Shown one piece after another: positions 23,480 to 37,199 of a DNA stretch of 64,000 nucleotides. The stretch spans positions 36,820 through 100,819 of the forward strand of contig JADDOH010011037.1 in NCBI GenBank assembly GCA_016648135.1, given 5' to 3'. Position numbers and translations under genes: made by a program. Positions within the stretch are counted from its first letter, which is position 1, and each line of letters begins with the position of its first letter. The notes below the pieces were generated by a model. The model saw only the letters and a list, made by a program, of their open reading frames with translations. It ran no database searches and had not been told where the DNA came from. This DNA comes from Agrypnia vestita (Eukaryota > Arthropoda > Insecta > Trichoptera > Phryganeidae).

Positions 23480-24964
23480 TATGTTCAGTGGTCGAGCTTA
23501 TTAAGTATTTTAACTCATTCGTTACCGGCTCAAAATTTGAAATACAATAATTCTACGAGTAGATTTAAAATGAAATGATCAAACATGATTACCAACATCA
23601 GACACCAAAATAGCTTTAAATGTAAAATCTGGTTAGTAAAATTGAAAATAATTTTTTTAATAATATTATTAATTGTTATGAAACCTTATTATTTTAATTT
23701 AAACTAAATTAAACTTTGTAATGCAATCACGTTGAGTTGAATTTATCATTCTTTAGTTTTAAAAAGAGCTCTCTCTCTCATTATCAAGTGTAGTTAATAA
23801 CTCTATATCACAATAAAAAATAAGATGAATATAATCATAGAAAATGTGGTAAACTTTTAAACAACTAAAATAACACGCCATAAAATATCGCCATATATTT
23901 TTATTATCATTGTAGAAAAGATAAAATAAATATTATTAAAAAAAGTCATTCTAATAACAAAAGGATGGCGTGATTTCAAAAATAAAACTTTTCAGAATCC
24001 GTTGTGAAGAAATCAATAAAAACTCACCTAATTTTTTTTTTTAATGTGTATTATGAATAAAGATTTTACCGAAAAAGTCGTTATTATGAGAATTACGCCA
24101 AGCCGGTATCATTGATAAAGAAGTCCTAGTTTTTACACTCGATTATCTTCTTGTTCTTCTTCCTTACACTGTCCCAACTTATTGCCTAGCTAGGCTGTTG
24201 GAGTCGGTTCTTCTCGTTCTCAGGGTATATTTTCTACGGTTCTGTGTATCGATCTTTACTCTCAATTACGTTTATTCTATGGTACATTATTTTTATTGTT
24301 TATTTGTGCATTCTTTTTTATAAACGTTATTTTTAGTTAAGAAGTAATTTTTTGGGAATTTATATTTTTTAATTTAGTAGACATTTTTTTTAAATAGAAC
24401 AGAATAAAGTGTATGATAACGTGCTGAACCAAGTATAATAGAATAAAATAAGATAACAAAAACCTAAATGCCAAAAAATGTTTTAAATTTTTTAAAAGAA
24501 AACCAATCATATTCTCAGTACAACACTTAAATATATATATTTTTTAAATTGATGAATTTCTTGTAAATTTCTCGATAAGATTGTTGAATGCAAACCGGAC
24601 TTTATTTAGTTAACAAAGACGCACCTTCATAAAACGTATTGTTTTATGTAATTTTAAAAAATTCCTTTAACGCCGGGACTGCCAACGTTTAAGGAAAAAA
24701 ATTGCATTAATTTAAGAAGTACTTAATATGTACGTACTATGTCGGTAATTATGCTCAACAGGAAACTACAATAATAAATATCAAAAGTAGTGGTTTTGCG
24801 GTCATCGTGGGAAACTTACACTTTACATCACCTCGTAATGTTTCCCACTCCTAGTATGCACTCCATGAACATACCTGATTCTTTATAGCACTTCCAACTA
24901 TTACAGTTTTAAATGTTAATTCCATTTTTTGCATGTCATCTAGTGAATAAGTATGCACCTAATA
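23480..24964. other. Intergenic AT-rich DNA, nothing firm
   Basis: No coding signal was seen. A moderately GC-rich patch near 24140-24260 (TCTTGTTCTTCTTCCTTACAC) may be an old repeat fragment, but it could not be assigned. Confidence 0.45.
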
Positions 24965-25080
24965 GTAAATTAGTGTTTGTAGTCAGTAAGTTGTTTTACG
25001 TGAAGCGCCCTTGAAGTGAGTACTCACGAAAACGCTATACAAATGATCCAAATATTATTATTATTATGGCACAAATACTG
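24965..25080 (+). mobile_element. LINE 3' terminus fragment with (ATT)n tail
   Basis: It contains AAGCGCCCTTGAAGTGAG, GCTATACAAATGATCC and then ATTATTATTATTAT. This is the layout of CR1/L2-like LINE 3' ends. Similar ends occur near 30050-30125 and 46300-46360. Confidence 0.5.
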
Positions 25081-25170
25081 AAGTGCATCTACGTACCTTG
25101 CACGAGTTTTAAGCATTTCATTTCGAAAATCCCACATAGCAAGCAGCAGTGTGCATTCAGTACTTAGAAA

Positions 25171-28100
25171 TTTATTTATTTATTTATTTATTTATTTATT
25201 CAAACGCCAATCGGCTATATACATTCATTTTACAAAAATAATAGACTTAAATGAATGGATTAGAAAAATTGCACATATATAAAAAAACAATACTAGCATA
25301 GTAAAAACATGGTATAATCATATAGGGTTGAGGGTAATTTTAATACTGTGATAACAATCTTTTTGCCGCTGATGAGAATGAGACGTATGATTCATCGAAG
25401 AAGTTGATATCAACACAGTGGCTATTTACCAGATTGGCAATCCTATTTCTTGGGCCATTGTACACGTAACTTTTTGTGGATTTAGTGGTTTCTAACAATC
25501 TACGCACTCTTAGATCCGGCCTAGCAGTGATAATGCCAAATTGTTCCAGGATCTCGGGCGAGTCTATCTGTCCGTTGACAGATTTGTAGAAGAAGGTCAG
25601 ATCAGACAATTGTCTTCGAGTGATTAGTTTGCTGATTCTAAATCTGTTATATACGGTCTCAATATCTCCTGGTGATCGTGTACGATAGGCGATGCATTTA
25701 CATAGTTTGCGTTGTATTCTTTCGAGCTGATTGATTAGTTTATTGGTATACGGCGACCAAATGACAGAACAGTATTCTAAAATCGGTCTCACAAGACTGT
25801 CGAATAGTCGTACCAGCGTGTAGACATTGCTGAAGTCCTTCCCAGCTCTAATGATGTAACCAAGAGTCTTGAAAGCTTGTGACGCAACTTTCTCCACGTG
25901 GCTTGAGAAATTCAGTTTATGGTCCACAATAACGCCAAGGTCCTTTGCCGAGGTGACTATCGGGAGATGATGTCCATCAATGAGATAATTAGCCTGATAT
26001 TGATTTCGTGATCTAGAGAATGACATTACTGAGCATTTACCGATATTTAACATTAGTTTGTTTTTAGTACACCACCTGTGGAGTTCATTGAGATCGTGCT
26101 GAAGAATTTCTAAGTCTTGGTCATTCATGATTCTTCTGAAAATTTTCATGTCATCTGCATATAGTAGGTAATCGGATAGTAAATTGTCTGCGATGTCATT
26201 GATGAAAATATTAAAGAGAATCGGACCAAGATGTGACCCTTGAGGGACACCAGAGCATACTTCATACTCTTCAGAGATAAATCCATTAACTCTGACTTGT
26301 AGGTATCTGCCAGTTAGATACGAATGGAACCACTCTAATGCTGTGCCTCTCACACCATACAGACCGAGCTTGTCAATCAGGATTCCGTGGTCTACCATGT
26401 CGAAAGCCTTACTGAAATCTGTGTAGATAGCATGTACATCCACCCCCTGGTTCAGAGCATTGAGTATGTAGTTAATGTATAGATACAGATTCGTTGATGT
26501 AGATCTGCCACCGAAGAAGCCATTCTGCTTTGTAGTAATTATATTTTTGAATGCAAATGTAAGTTGAGGAAGAATTAGTTTCTCGAAAAGCTTTGTCATG
26601 GCAACTTGTATACATATCGGGCGGTAGTTAGTTACCTCAGACCTAGTACCAGATTTGTGAATTGGGCTTATGAACGAGAGTTTCCATGCCGAAGGAAAGA
26701 CTCCAAGCTGTAGTGATGTGCTGAATATATGCGTTATGGGCTCGCAGAGACCGGCTGCACAATTCCTTAGGAAGAGATTCGGTACACCGTCGGGCCCAGA
26801 TCCTTTGCTGACCTTCAGGCTCGTTAGCTGTTTAAAGACGTTATCAAAGGTGACGCTAAATTCCGATAAGTTAGCATCTTTGACGGTTCGAGTACTAGTA
26901 TTATGGTCCGCTGGGGCAGCGTTGTTAATAGTATAGATACTCCTGAAGTATGATGCAAAGAGGTTACTTATTTCACCACCATTGACAGCTGTTTTCTCAT
27001 TCCAAGACATTTCAAATGGAATGTCAAGGTTATTACGACGCTTGTTTTTCACGAATTTCCAGAACTGGCTAGCATCGGTCTCCATCAGGGACTCCATCCT
27101 GGTAACATAGTTCCTGTAGCAGCTGGCACTGAGTTTTTTGCACTCCAATCTCAGCTTCTTGAATCGGATATATGCTGGTTTTGTGTGTGTTCTCTTGTAG
27201 TGCGCGTGTGCCTCTTTTTTTTGCCTAACTTTATTTATGAGTTCTTTTGAGAACCAACACGGGTAGTCGCTGGTTTTCTTTGAGAAGACTGGAACATGGT
27301 ACTCAATGCATTCATTGATTTTCTCATAAAACCACTTAACTTTATCATCAACGGTGTCAATCATGTATAACTCAATCCAGTTGGTCCTAAGGAAGAATCT
27401 GTTGATTGCTACATAGTCAGCACGTCCAAATGCGTAGGTTGGTGGGCTATGTGGTTTTAAGTTGGCCTTGCTACTAACGTAAACGTGCAAGGCAGGGTGG
27501 TGTTCATCCTCGTCAATTATAGGGTGTGATTTCTCTGGTTTCACGTAGAAATTACTGAAGCATAAGTCGAGGAGATGATCGTAGGAGTTCCGTACTTCGT
27601 TCATTTGCATGCATCCAGTGAGGAGTAGTTCGTTGTAGATGAGATTTTCGCAGTCATCTGGTGGAAGGCTACTAGGGATATTGTAGTCGCCTACAATGAG
27701 CATCTTGGAGTTGGGGTATTTAGCTTGAATAGATGAGATTGTGTTGGTGTGTTTAGCATAGATGTCGGTCGTTGAGTGCGGTGGTATGTAGATACATCCA
27801 ACTATGACATCGCCGTCTGTACATTTTATTTTAACAAAAATTTGTTCGATGTTTTTAATGTTGATCGATAGTAGCTCGGCTGATATGCTGCGCTTGACAG
27901 CAATAAATACTCCACCTCCTCTGCTGTAAATACTTATATTGATATCCCTATCCTTTCTAAATATTGCAAATGTGTCATTTATTACTTCACCATCAGCTAT
28001 AGAAGAGTTTAACCAAGACTCACTAACACAGATTATATCACTATTGTTACTTGCAGAAGAGGTTAAAAAACTATTGTTTAGTCCTAAGACCTCTTGTGTT

Positions 28101-28320
28101 TTGATAATAAATTTGTAAATTATTTTTCTTTGTGCATCGTTTTTGATTTTGGTGGGCGAAATGTATGTTTGTCAACTATTTTTGGAATTCCATTGACGTA
28201 TTTAGTGGTCTTGTTTATGTCTCCATTGTCCACCAGAGCGTTTAATTCAGATCTCAGCTCCTGAAGGTGCTTCTGTTGTGCTGGTGTAAGGTATTGTTTG
28301 AAGATCACTCTAGATCCTTC
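25171..28320 (-). mobile_element. Nearly intact 5'-truncated LINE (endonuclease plus reverse transcriptase)
   Basis: The minus-strand frame from about 28075 to 25340 is open for about 910 codons; the first Met in it is only at 27703. It carries an apurinic-type endonuclease (VSESWLNSS, SRGGGVFIAV, VGCIYIPPHS, LIVGDYN) and a reverse transcriptase (SGPDGVPN, IYTDFSKAFDMVDH, SGVPQGSHLGPILFN and the catalytic YADD). A C-terminal LVRPILEYCSVIWSP block follows. One frameshift near 28072-28080 separates the first endonuclease motif (YYQNTRGLRTK). The 28120-28308 frame is the end of the first ORF. The 3' tail is (AAAT)n at 25171-25200. Truncation at about 28320 removes most of ORF1. It is a young copy by its openness; by motif style it belongs to the CR1/Jockey group, clade uncertain. 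Confidence 0.85.
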
Positions 28321-28734
28321 CGAATAAACTGTATATTCTACAAGATTAATTAAAGTATAATGTACATGTATATTTATACATATCTCGTTATATTATTTCT
28401 ATATAATAAATATTTAAAATTTCGCCTTTTTTGTATAAATAATATTATATATTGGGTCGTCCATACGCCGGATTTAATTTAAAAATAAACTAATATTTAT
28501 AATTGAGCGACGTTCATTGATTTATAGAGAAAAAATAATGAGATTTATTTTTATGATATTGAGTGTAATATCGGCTAAATAACTGTCGCATGTCTTACCT
28601 TACTTAAGACTTTTGCACGGCATTTGACTCAATTTCTGCAATAACGCGTTGGACTTTTGTTTTCAGTTTAGGAATTGTTTGCTTGTTTGTTTGTTTTTTA
28701 GCATAGACCTTGGACAAAACCTTAGAGGAAACAA

Positions 28735-28925
28735 ATCGCATGAATCAGGTCGCAAGATCCGGGCAGCCAATTAACGTCAGCGTCTCTGGAAATAACACGA
28801 CCAGGAAAATGTTGTCTTGATTCATCAATGGCTACTTTTGCTATATGACATCTGACACCATTTCTAGTTACGGCTTGGTCAAACTCATGCTCAAAAACAA
28901 CGGTGAATTTTCGCCTCTTGCCTGT
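28735..28925 (-). pseudogene. Transposase relic (DDE-type, inverted-repeat transposon)
   Basis: Minus-strand translation is open and reads GVRCHIAKVAIDESRQHFPG, followed by RVISRDADVNWLPGSCDL. This corresponds to the G(A/V).CH.A...I..L...FPGRVISR..D.NWPPRSCDL block of a transposase family seen in insects. Only this short block remains. Confidence 0.6.
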
Positions 28926-29440
28926 AAATAATGACTTTTTGTGGATACATGGGTTTATTTTTATTTTCCCAGATTCGACAATCTTGTTTGCTAATAATGA
29001 ACGTTATCGCTAAAAATGATATTTTTTGGAAATAAATTGATTTTGAAACCTAGTATTCGCGCAAGCCTTACGACGGAAAGACATGTCATCTATATGCTGC
29101 ACAATATAAATTTAACCCTTTGAAGACATCATACACTGTGGATTTAAAAAATATATTTAAAAAAAAATAAACTTAACAAATCGAAAGCCTCAACAGACGC
29201 AAAAATATAAATTGGGTCTATGCTTACCAAGATTGAAGAAAAATTGAATGAAGAAAACACTGCTTTACAAAACAAAATCGTTGTTCGTTACAAGCCGAAA
29301 CAGCTGTAACACCTAAAAATAGTTAACCCGCAGAACTTAAGAATATTTATTAAAATTTAATTTATTTAAAATCTCGCTAAAAATAAATATAGAGTTCTAC
29401 AAATTAAACACAAAAACCATAAATAATGAGACAGATTAAA
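28926..29440. other. Unassigned AT-rich DNA between transposon relics
   Basis: No gene or repeat was recognised in this stretch. Confidence 0.4.
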
Positions 29441-30130
29441 AGTACTCGCAGACATCTTTCCTCTGAGGCAGCCCGTCTACTCATTAATGCATTTGTTGTA
29501 TCCCATGTAGACTATTGCAATGCCTACCGATGTCTCAGCTTAATACTTCAATCTATTCTCAACGCTGAAGCACGGATAATATATGGAACATAATATATCC
29601 CTTCTGCGAGAATTGCACTGGCTTCGTTTTACTGAGAGAGTAGAGTTCAAATTGTATCGGTTGATGTATAAGATAACTCAAAACATGATGTATCTGTATC
29701 TTCAGGAGCTCTGTTTCTAGACAACATAAATGGAAGTCGTCAAACTCCCAGGTCAGCGTCTACTTCAGCGATAGGAAAGGTTGTAGAACCGGCAAGTGCC
29801 AGAAAACTAGGTTCAGCGAACGGGCATTTGCGGTGGCGGGCCCCAAAGCGTGGAACTCCGCCCTTCCTAATAAAAAACACGGATTCAGAGACTTTATTTA
29901 AAAAAATACTTAAAACGCACCTGTTTACAAAATATTTCCCAGAACATTTTTAATATTCGTTGTTTTCGTTTACTATTTTAAGTTTTGAGATGTTTTTCTT
30001 TCTTTCCTTTTCATTTTATTATTCTTGCTTATAGTATGTAAGAGTTTGTTGTGTGTGAAGTACCCTTGTGGTGAAATTTTCAATATAGTTGCAATATAAA
30101 TAATCCTTTATTATTATTATTATTATCATC
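29440..30130 (+). mobile_element. CR1/L2-like LINE 3' fragment
   Basis: Translation of the plus strand gives RRHLSSEAARLLINAFVVSH, then VDYCNAYRCLS, and near the end LFKKILKTHLFTKYFPEHF. This is the conserved C-terminal region of L2/CR1-type reverse transcriptases, broken by stops and frameshifts. It ends in an (ATT)n tail. The same fragment is present at 45705-46376, and the sequence after the tail also matches, so both belong to a larger duplicated block. Confidence 0.65.
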
Positions 30131-31790
30131 ATTGATGATATCTAAAGTATCAATTTCCAATTCAGAATTTTATAAAAATCAGTTTAAAAAAACTACACGG
30201 ATATTCCGCCGCGGCTCTTCGGTCGCGAAACACCGCTACATTTTTTTCCATACAATATGCGCTTATCAAACATACTACGTGGATGATCGGTCGACCCATT
30301 TGATTTTACGCGACGGAAAAGACGCGGCGAAAGATACGCGCCGTGTGGCGCCGGCCTTAATCGTCTTTACTGCCAATCAAGTCTGTATGTCTAAAGTCAG
30401 TGTCATTTTTCTAGCTTGAAAAGTCTTTTTTTAAATATAAAATACATCAATAGATATTTTTATTATTAAGAACTTCCATATTGCATATAACATTACAGCA
30501 TTAACATTTTTACGGGGTATAGGAGTAGGTACAGCTTATTTTGCCTAACTTTGTATATTGGTTCCTGCTTTACTGCTATCTTACAAAACTCCATGCGAAT
30601 CATTAACCTCAAAAGTAAAATGAGATAACACACAAAGACGCAAACAACATTATAAAGGCAATGCAAGTAGGCTTAATAATGCTTCGGTTTTTAGAACAAC
30701 ACCCAAAAGAAATCAAATCATATTTGATTTGTATGTTTAAAAAAGACATTTTTATGAAATACTTGGGTCACCATACCTTACAAACCATACATAATAGATT
30801 TCCTTAGCCAGACATAATAATGAATTGTTTTAATGTCACAGATAACAATACAATACATTAACCGATATCACAGGTACTTGATAAGCTGGCTATTATTCAT
30901 TTGTTGTAGTTGTTATTAAAAATGAAAATTGAATATTATTTTTACTTTAATATTTTCAAAATTATTAAAAATATTAAAATAAATGAAGACCCCATGGCAA
31001 GAAGTTGTTAACTAAAATTCAAGTCATTTTGAAATAATTAGACATTTGCATTTCGCCTTTGAAAAATATGTTTTATTGCTAATTCAAGGTTAATTTTTAT
31101 TGATTGATGTCACTAAAATATCAAAAAAGTTAAAAACAAAGTAAAAAATCGCATTTATGCACAAAAAATAAAATATACTAATTTTCCCTAAAAAAATGTA
31201 GTTAACCATATTTTCGCCTCTGGAACTCATTTTTAATAGAATAACATATTTTTAAAATTGGTAAAACACGAACATCAAACAACCCTTCAAATGCTATCCG
31301 TTTTTACCATCCATTATCCAAAATTACAAAATACCTGGCACGTTAATTAACAATACAAAACATTGTATGTACCATTTAAAATTATTGAAAAATAATATAT
31401 AAATACATATAATAATGGTCTTCAAATAGAAATAAACTAGCAGGAGCAATCGGCAAAGCCGATTGCCTCCCTTTGACAGTACTGCCAGAGTAAAATTTAT
31501 ATTAACCATAAATATTCCAATCAAATTAAAAGGTGTGTTAATTTCAGAATGATGGCATAAACATGTTATTATTGAAGATAACATGTTCTTCCCATTAGTA
31601 ACTGATTTGATTTTTATGAATAAGTGTTCATCCCTATGATTTGAACATGTTCTAATTATTTTAAGTTCAGAACTTATTTCCAATGGAAATAGCGTACTAC
31701 GTTTAGTTTAGAGGTTTATTAATTAACTCATTTTTGACAAAAATGCTAATTAAAAACTTCTTGCCACGGGGTCTTCAAATATGAAAATAA
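30131..31790. repeat. Repeat block S, first copy (keeps empty insertion sites)
   Basis: This sequence continues directly from the LINE tail and matches 51791-52130, 54205-55305 and 56591-56665 in order. It holds the unoccupied sites of three insertions: GATGATATCTAAAG near 30134 (LINE), TTATTATTAAGAAC near 30462 (piggyBac TTAA) and AATAATATATAAATACA near 31392 (mariner TA). Part of it also recurs at 43090-43740. A GC-rich segment (about 30190-30360, with GGCGCCGGCC) may be a transposon terminus. TGAAGACCCC near 30981 and GGGGTCTTCA near 31767 are inverted ends of a possible element of about 0.8 kb. Confidence 0.75.
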
Positions 31791-33059
31791 AAATAAATTT
31801 AAAAAATAAAAAAATATTTAAAAAATACAAAATATTACAATTATTTAAGAAATAAAATAAATAAATATTTATTCAACATAACTTGATAACCTAGCATACG
31901 ATACTATTAAGCTGTAATACCACAAACTTCTATACTGGAATATTACTTTCGAATAGTTTACTTTTATACATCGTTGAAATATTTAACAGTGCTGACACAA
32001 TATATTATTATCAAATACTTGAATTGTCACTCATTGAAATTGTTATTGACATTACGCATAATCAACGATTTTCAGCACTCCACACCTTATACATTAGGAT
32101 TGGAAGATGCTAGAAGTTTCTGGAACGAATCACACGAATTTCAAAATGACTAGGCAGTTGTCGAACTTTTGAAAATACATTAATTAATCTATAAAACCGG
32201 TGGCCAGTCGTAAGATAATTGGAGCGACGGATATTAATCCAATTATTGATATCGTAAAATGAAATCCACCTAGCATTTAGTGCCTACTTTTTGTTCTTCA
32301 TCCTGCCCATCTGTTCCGGTTCATCCAGGGTCGGGCATCCTAGTAGGAAGGTGCCAGGTTCTTCCATTCTTAATATTTTGTCCATGCAATGAGATTTTTG
32401 TTTGGAAAGTGTTTTTATGGTCGATTGCAATCTGATGCCAAGGCTTTCACCTTTATCTTAAGATGTGGGCGCAGCCGTTAACTTTGAGGGTTTTTCCGTT
32501 GCCAGAAGTCCAAAGGGGTTTATTAGAAGTCTCCTGTCTGTTGGTCCGTGGCAGCTATTTTATTCCACTCCTACCCCTCAAATACTCAAATGTCAATGGA
32601 AATTTCCCTTTGCACCGCTCGCGGATGCGCTTTCTAGGGACAGGCTCTCCCGAAAGTATGTAAACAATAAACTCGTTTAATTATGATCCCAATTATAATA
32701 ATTTCGTCATCTGTCTATTAGTCCGTCCATTTGTCTGTCTGTCTGTCCACGTAACTTCGTGTTAAGCCCGTAACTTCTTTACAGTAGTTATAATTGTTTT
32801 ACATAAATTTTTACGATGTTTTTCTTTTCATTTTTGTACATAAAAAAAATGTGAAGTAATTTTTATACGATTTTTTTTTTTTGAATATTTCGAGTTTGTT
32901 CAAATTTTTCCACACAAAACTGGATTTTTTTTAATCTTAATTATTTAGTTCCACACATTAATTTTGTGGGCTTATACATGGTTTCACTCAAACATGAAGC
33001 ATTCCATCTAGTATAGTAGGATTTCTCTAGTATCTAGTAGGATTTAAAAGAAAATTTAA
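31791..33059. other. Unassigned region, partly repeat-like
   Basis: No gene was recognised. The stretch at 32300-32700 is richer in GC and ends near a GTCTGTCTGTCTGTCC microsatellite (about 32735), as in transposon untranslated regions. The segment at 32800-32880 resembles 35090-35180. Confidence 0.4.
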
Positions 33060-34510
33060 AAATTTGCACTCCTGTTTAAACCTTCTTATATTCACCGCGT
33101 TTTGAATTTCCTTTGGCAATCTATTGAATATTTTAGACCTATGTACATCATTCAATTTTATGAGGTGTTTTTCTTTTTCCTCGAAATTCTTATGTTGTCA
33201 CTTCCTCTTGTATTGTATGAATGAAAATCCCTATTCAGCTTCATCCTGTCATCAAAGTATTTGGGTTTACTATCCGTGTTTAATTTTGCACTAATACATT
33301 GTACTTTATTCTTTTATATACTGTTTCCAGTTCTAGGGAATTCAAAATTTTTATTACTTTTGTTCTCCTATTACACTTCAATATCATGCGCATGGCTCTG
33401 TTTTGTACTATTTGAACTATAGCACTATTTTGTACTATAGCATTCCTTCGTCGCTTATAAATAATAAACTGGAACAATTATCTATATGCGGGAGAATCAT
33501 AGTTTTGTATACTTATAAACTTGTATTTTTAGTTATAAATCTAGTTAGTTTTTTATCTATAATTACGTAGGTATTTTATACTGTCTACGTTTTCTAATAT
33601 CTCATTTTCTATTTTCACTTTGTATTTGGTTGTTCTTTTTTTGCTTCTAATTATCAAACATTTTGTTTTTGATACAATTTAATTAAAGTTTGTTGAATTG
33701 AAGCCATTTTGATATTTCCTCCAGTTCTTTATTTATGTTGTAGATTGCTTTTTTCCAGTCACTATCCTCTATGTTTATTAAAGCGTCGTCTGCAAATAAT
33801 TTTATTTTACATTTATTTAGTACGGATGTAATGTCATTTATGTATATGATAAATAATAATGGTCCCAAGACATATCTCTATAGTACAATCAAGCTCATTT
33901 TCTTTTGGATCTGATGTGTTATCATTTAGTTTAGTTATTTGATACCTGTCACTCAAGTAGTTTCTGCTTTATCTTGTATACCATATTCTTCTAATTCTTT
34001 CACAATTATATTTCAGTCTATTGTTTCGATTGCTCTTTTAAAATCTAAAAATACTCCAACGATATGTTTATTTTCATCAATATGATCTTTCCAGTCATCA
34101 TTTATATATTTAGTGCCATTTCACAAGATTTTTTACTTCTGAATCCTGATTACTAATCACATAGTACCTATGTTATTCTTCTCAATAAAGTTTGTTAACT
34201 GTTCTTTCACTATCACTTCTAATATTTATTTATATTTAGTTAGTGTGTTAATTGGTCTGAATTCTTCACATTTTTTTGTATTTTTAATTTTTGGAATCGG
34301 TATTATTGTTGTTGTTTTCCAGGATTTTGGGAAGAGAGCATTTTTTAGACTTTATATGATATTTAGTATTATATTTCCATTTATTTGCAATGAACCTTTT
34401 ATAACATTTATGGTTATTCCATCTGGACTTGCTTTTGATTTCATGTGGTTTAGTGTTTGTAAATTTGAATTTATTCTTATGTTTAAGTATGTGTTTTAGA
34501 TTTGTTAGAG
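33060..34510 (-). pseudogene. Antisense degenerate LINE reverse transcriptase
   Basis: Minus-strand motifs appear in RT order: SPDGITINVIKGS, FPKSWKTTTIIPIPK, FRPIN, VGVFLDFKRAIETID, GPLLFIIYINDI, LFADDAL (the catalytic box, at about 33790) and, downstream, IVQNRAMRMILKCNRRTKVI. Stops and frameshifts interrupt the frame repeatedly. The endonuclease and ORF1 are missing. It is a different family from the 25-28 kb LINE. Confidence 0.75.
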
Positions 34511-35150
34511 ATTTTGATTTATTTGTGGTATCGATTGATTAATGTCAATATTACTTATTATAAAATATTGGTTAAAGCTGTTAGCAATATTCACATCATC
34601 TTTTATACCGTTTTGAAATTGTATGTTCTCATCAATTTATTGTGTTTTATGACAAACTCAAAATATTCTGAATTAAAAAAACTGGCCTTAAAAGGAGTTC
34701 AAAAAATTTTAATTGTGTTTCTAGTAAAATGCTGATAATTCGGAAGAATCTCATTACATATATAAAGGATATTACTAAAAAATTCCAATCATCAAAATAG
34801 AATCTCATTAGTGGCGTCTGTGGTCTATTAAGAGGAATGAAAAAGCTTGAATGCCGGTCGCGCGTATGATTATTACAACTCACATATGAAATAGGTTGTA
34901 TTTTTTAAATATATACAACTTCCGAAAATTTGATAGACGTGGTATTCTATCATGGGTATAAGGTGATCACTTAAGCCAGCCGTGCGATAGGTCGTAAGCC
35001 CTATGAACACCCAAAGACTTTCATGCCTACTTTCCCATAAAAAATATTATTTCGTTTCTGTGAGACATATATAATATATCTTTTTATTTTATTTTTTTAC
35101 ATAAAATTTTTACGATTTTTTTTTCTTTTCATACATTTTTTTCTTCATAT
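34511..35150. other. Unassigned AT-rich DNA
   Basis: No gene or clear repeat. Long T-rich runs occur at the right end, where the duplicated esterase block starts. Confidence 0.4.
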
Positions 35151-36060
35151 TTTTACTTCACTTTTTTACGTTAAATTTATCATTTATTTTTTATATAAAT
35201 AAATAAATACTTATTTCTCAGGAAATAACATGAAAAAGTACCATAATTTTTGACGGGTTAAAGCTAGTTAATTATATTAAATACACATGAAAATGTAACG
35301 AAGGTTACACAAACTTTAAATTATTTAAATTAATATTTACGGTCTTTCGATAAGTTAGGGTCCTCGATCCCCACGTAGGGAGGGCACACTCCTAAAGATG
35401 CTGTGATGTGACTGCAAAATGCAGAAAAATGTCGAGAATCGTATATGTACACATCGGAAAATAAATTGACCAAAGTCGAATACTTGATTGAAATCTTGAA
35501 TTCTGGAAAAATTACCGGTTTTACATATTTTTATTTTTAAAAGAACAATAAATGAAAAATTAATTATTTTCATTGATTACTATATCAAAAATTAACTTTC
35601 TTTGCCTCAAATCATGAATCGTATTTTTAATTTAGATTTATGGATACTGCTATAATATCGTCATTTTACAAGCACAGTGGGTGCGACAGTTCGGACTGCG
35701 AACAAATCAAACAACGAACACTCTCACGAAAGATTTTTGTGTTCAGTCAACGAACACGTATTCGGATAACGATCTAAAACAAGCTTTTTTTTTAATTTGA
35801 GATTTGCTTCATTTTTAAAGATTCTTAAGAAACTGTTTATAATAATTATTACATTAAATAAACTTATTTGATAAAAATAATAAAGTCTGGCGCGAACAAA
35901 AGAGCCTTACGTGGCCGAATATAGTTTTTTAGGCCTTTCAACTATACCCTTGCGATTTGTGTTTTAGGTGTAGTGTTTTACTTCCAGTGCTATCACTATA
36001 ATAGCTTATTGCCCCAACGAAGGTTATTCTCAGGCTTGGTTTAAATCATACTCTTGTAGG

Positions 36061-36069
36061 TATATAAAG
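36061..36069 (+). promoter_or_regulatory. TATA box of esterase pseudogene A
   Basis: TATATAAAG lies 103 nt upstream of the ATG at 36164. The identical motif at the identical distance precedes pseudogene B, so the core promoter has not obviously decayed. Confidence 0.6.
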
Positions 36070-37199
36070 AAAACCAGAGTCGCGTACACGTACAAACGCC
36101 TTGTACGCATGTGGTTGGCAACTTAGTTTAACCATTATGTATGATATTGTTAATCATAAGAAAATGTACAGTGCAAGCGTCACAATAGTTCTCCATACGC
36201 TGTTATTTTTTCAAAATTTTCTACAGATATCTTCATTGAAATTCATTGATGGGTAAGGTGTAAAAAATTATAACTCGTACATTGAAACAATTTTTCGTTT
36301 TTAGTTTTTAATCCTTTAAAAATGGCTCACAAGCGTAAGACATTTTTAAGGAAGAAAAATTATACATAAAAATTTAGATAGAATACCTAATGCATATTTA
36401 AAATTTCATTTTATTTTAGAGCCTTAACTTTTTTATGCAATGCAAATTTTATCATGAGACTTAACTACTCACATTGTATTGTATTTTCTGCGTTTTAAAA
36501 AAATATATAAAATATTGAAAAAGTATTAAAGAAACAGTATAAAAAAATTTGGCAAAATAACTAAATTAGAACAAGATATACGTAACATAGTGTCACGAGG
36601 CGTGGCTTTGAGAGGCAAATGAAAACACTAAAACAATTTTAAGTTTAGTTTATTACCAAAGTCTAGTTAAATTGAAGAACTGTTCTTAATTTTAAGTCAC
36701 TTAATATTTCCTAAATACTTCACACACTTACTATTGCACTGTTCCTTAATTCACACTAATTAATGCTGTTTCTTTTGCTTTGATCGCGTTCTAGTAAACT
36801 CCGTTCAATTTTTGCACGTAGAAAGACTTCTCACTCGGTAGGGAATTCCTTTACTTTGTCACAAATGACTAACTATGCATTGTGTGACGTCAATGTATTT
36901 ATAGGTAAATTTCTTCAAGACGATTCGAAAGTTTTGTGAATTTTTTTACAGGTTACGATAGACTTTTTTTTAATATACAGAATTCTTTATTGAAAATAAA
37001 AATATTATATACATGTTACAATGAATATTACATTTTTTTATACATGTTTAACTGTCCCCAGAAAAATAATACTTGTGTTTGGGGACATGAGTATATAATA
37101 CATAGAGCATGAATGAATAATTATGTATAAGTCAATAATGGAACAGTGTAGAGAAATACAAACATCATAAGATAAATATTAATGACTCAAGTATACTAA

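Noticed and set aside
30132..30419. 95-aa open frame
   Set aside because: It is within the S repeat; the other copy at 51790-52080 breaks the frame.
34170..34735. Hydrophobic plus-strand open frames
   Set aside because: They are the reverse of, or next to, the degenerate minus-strand LINE and are rich in Phe/Ile because the DNA is AT-rich.
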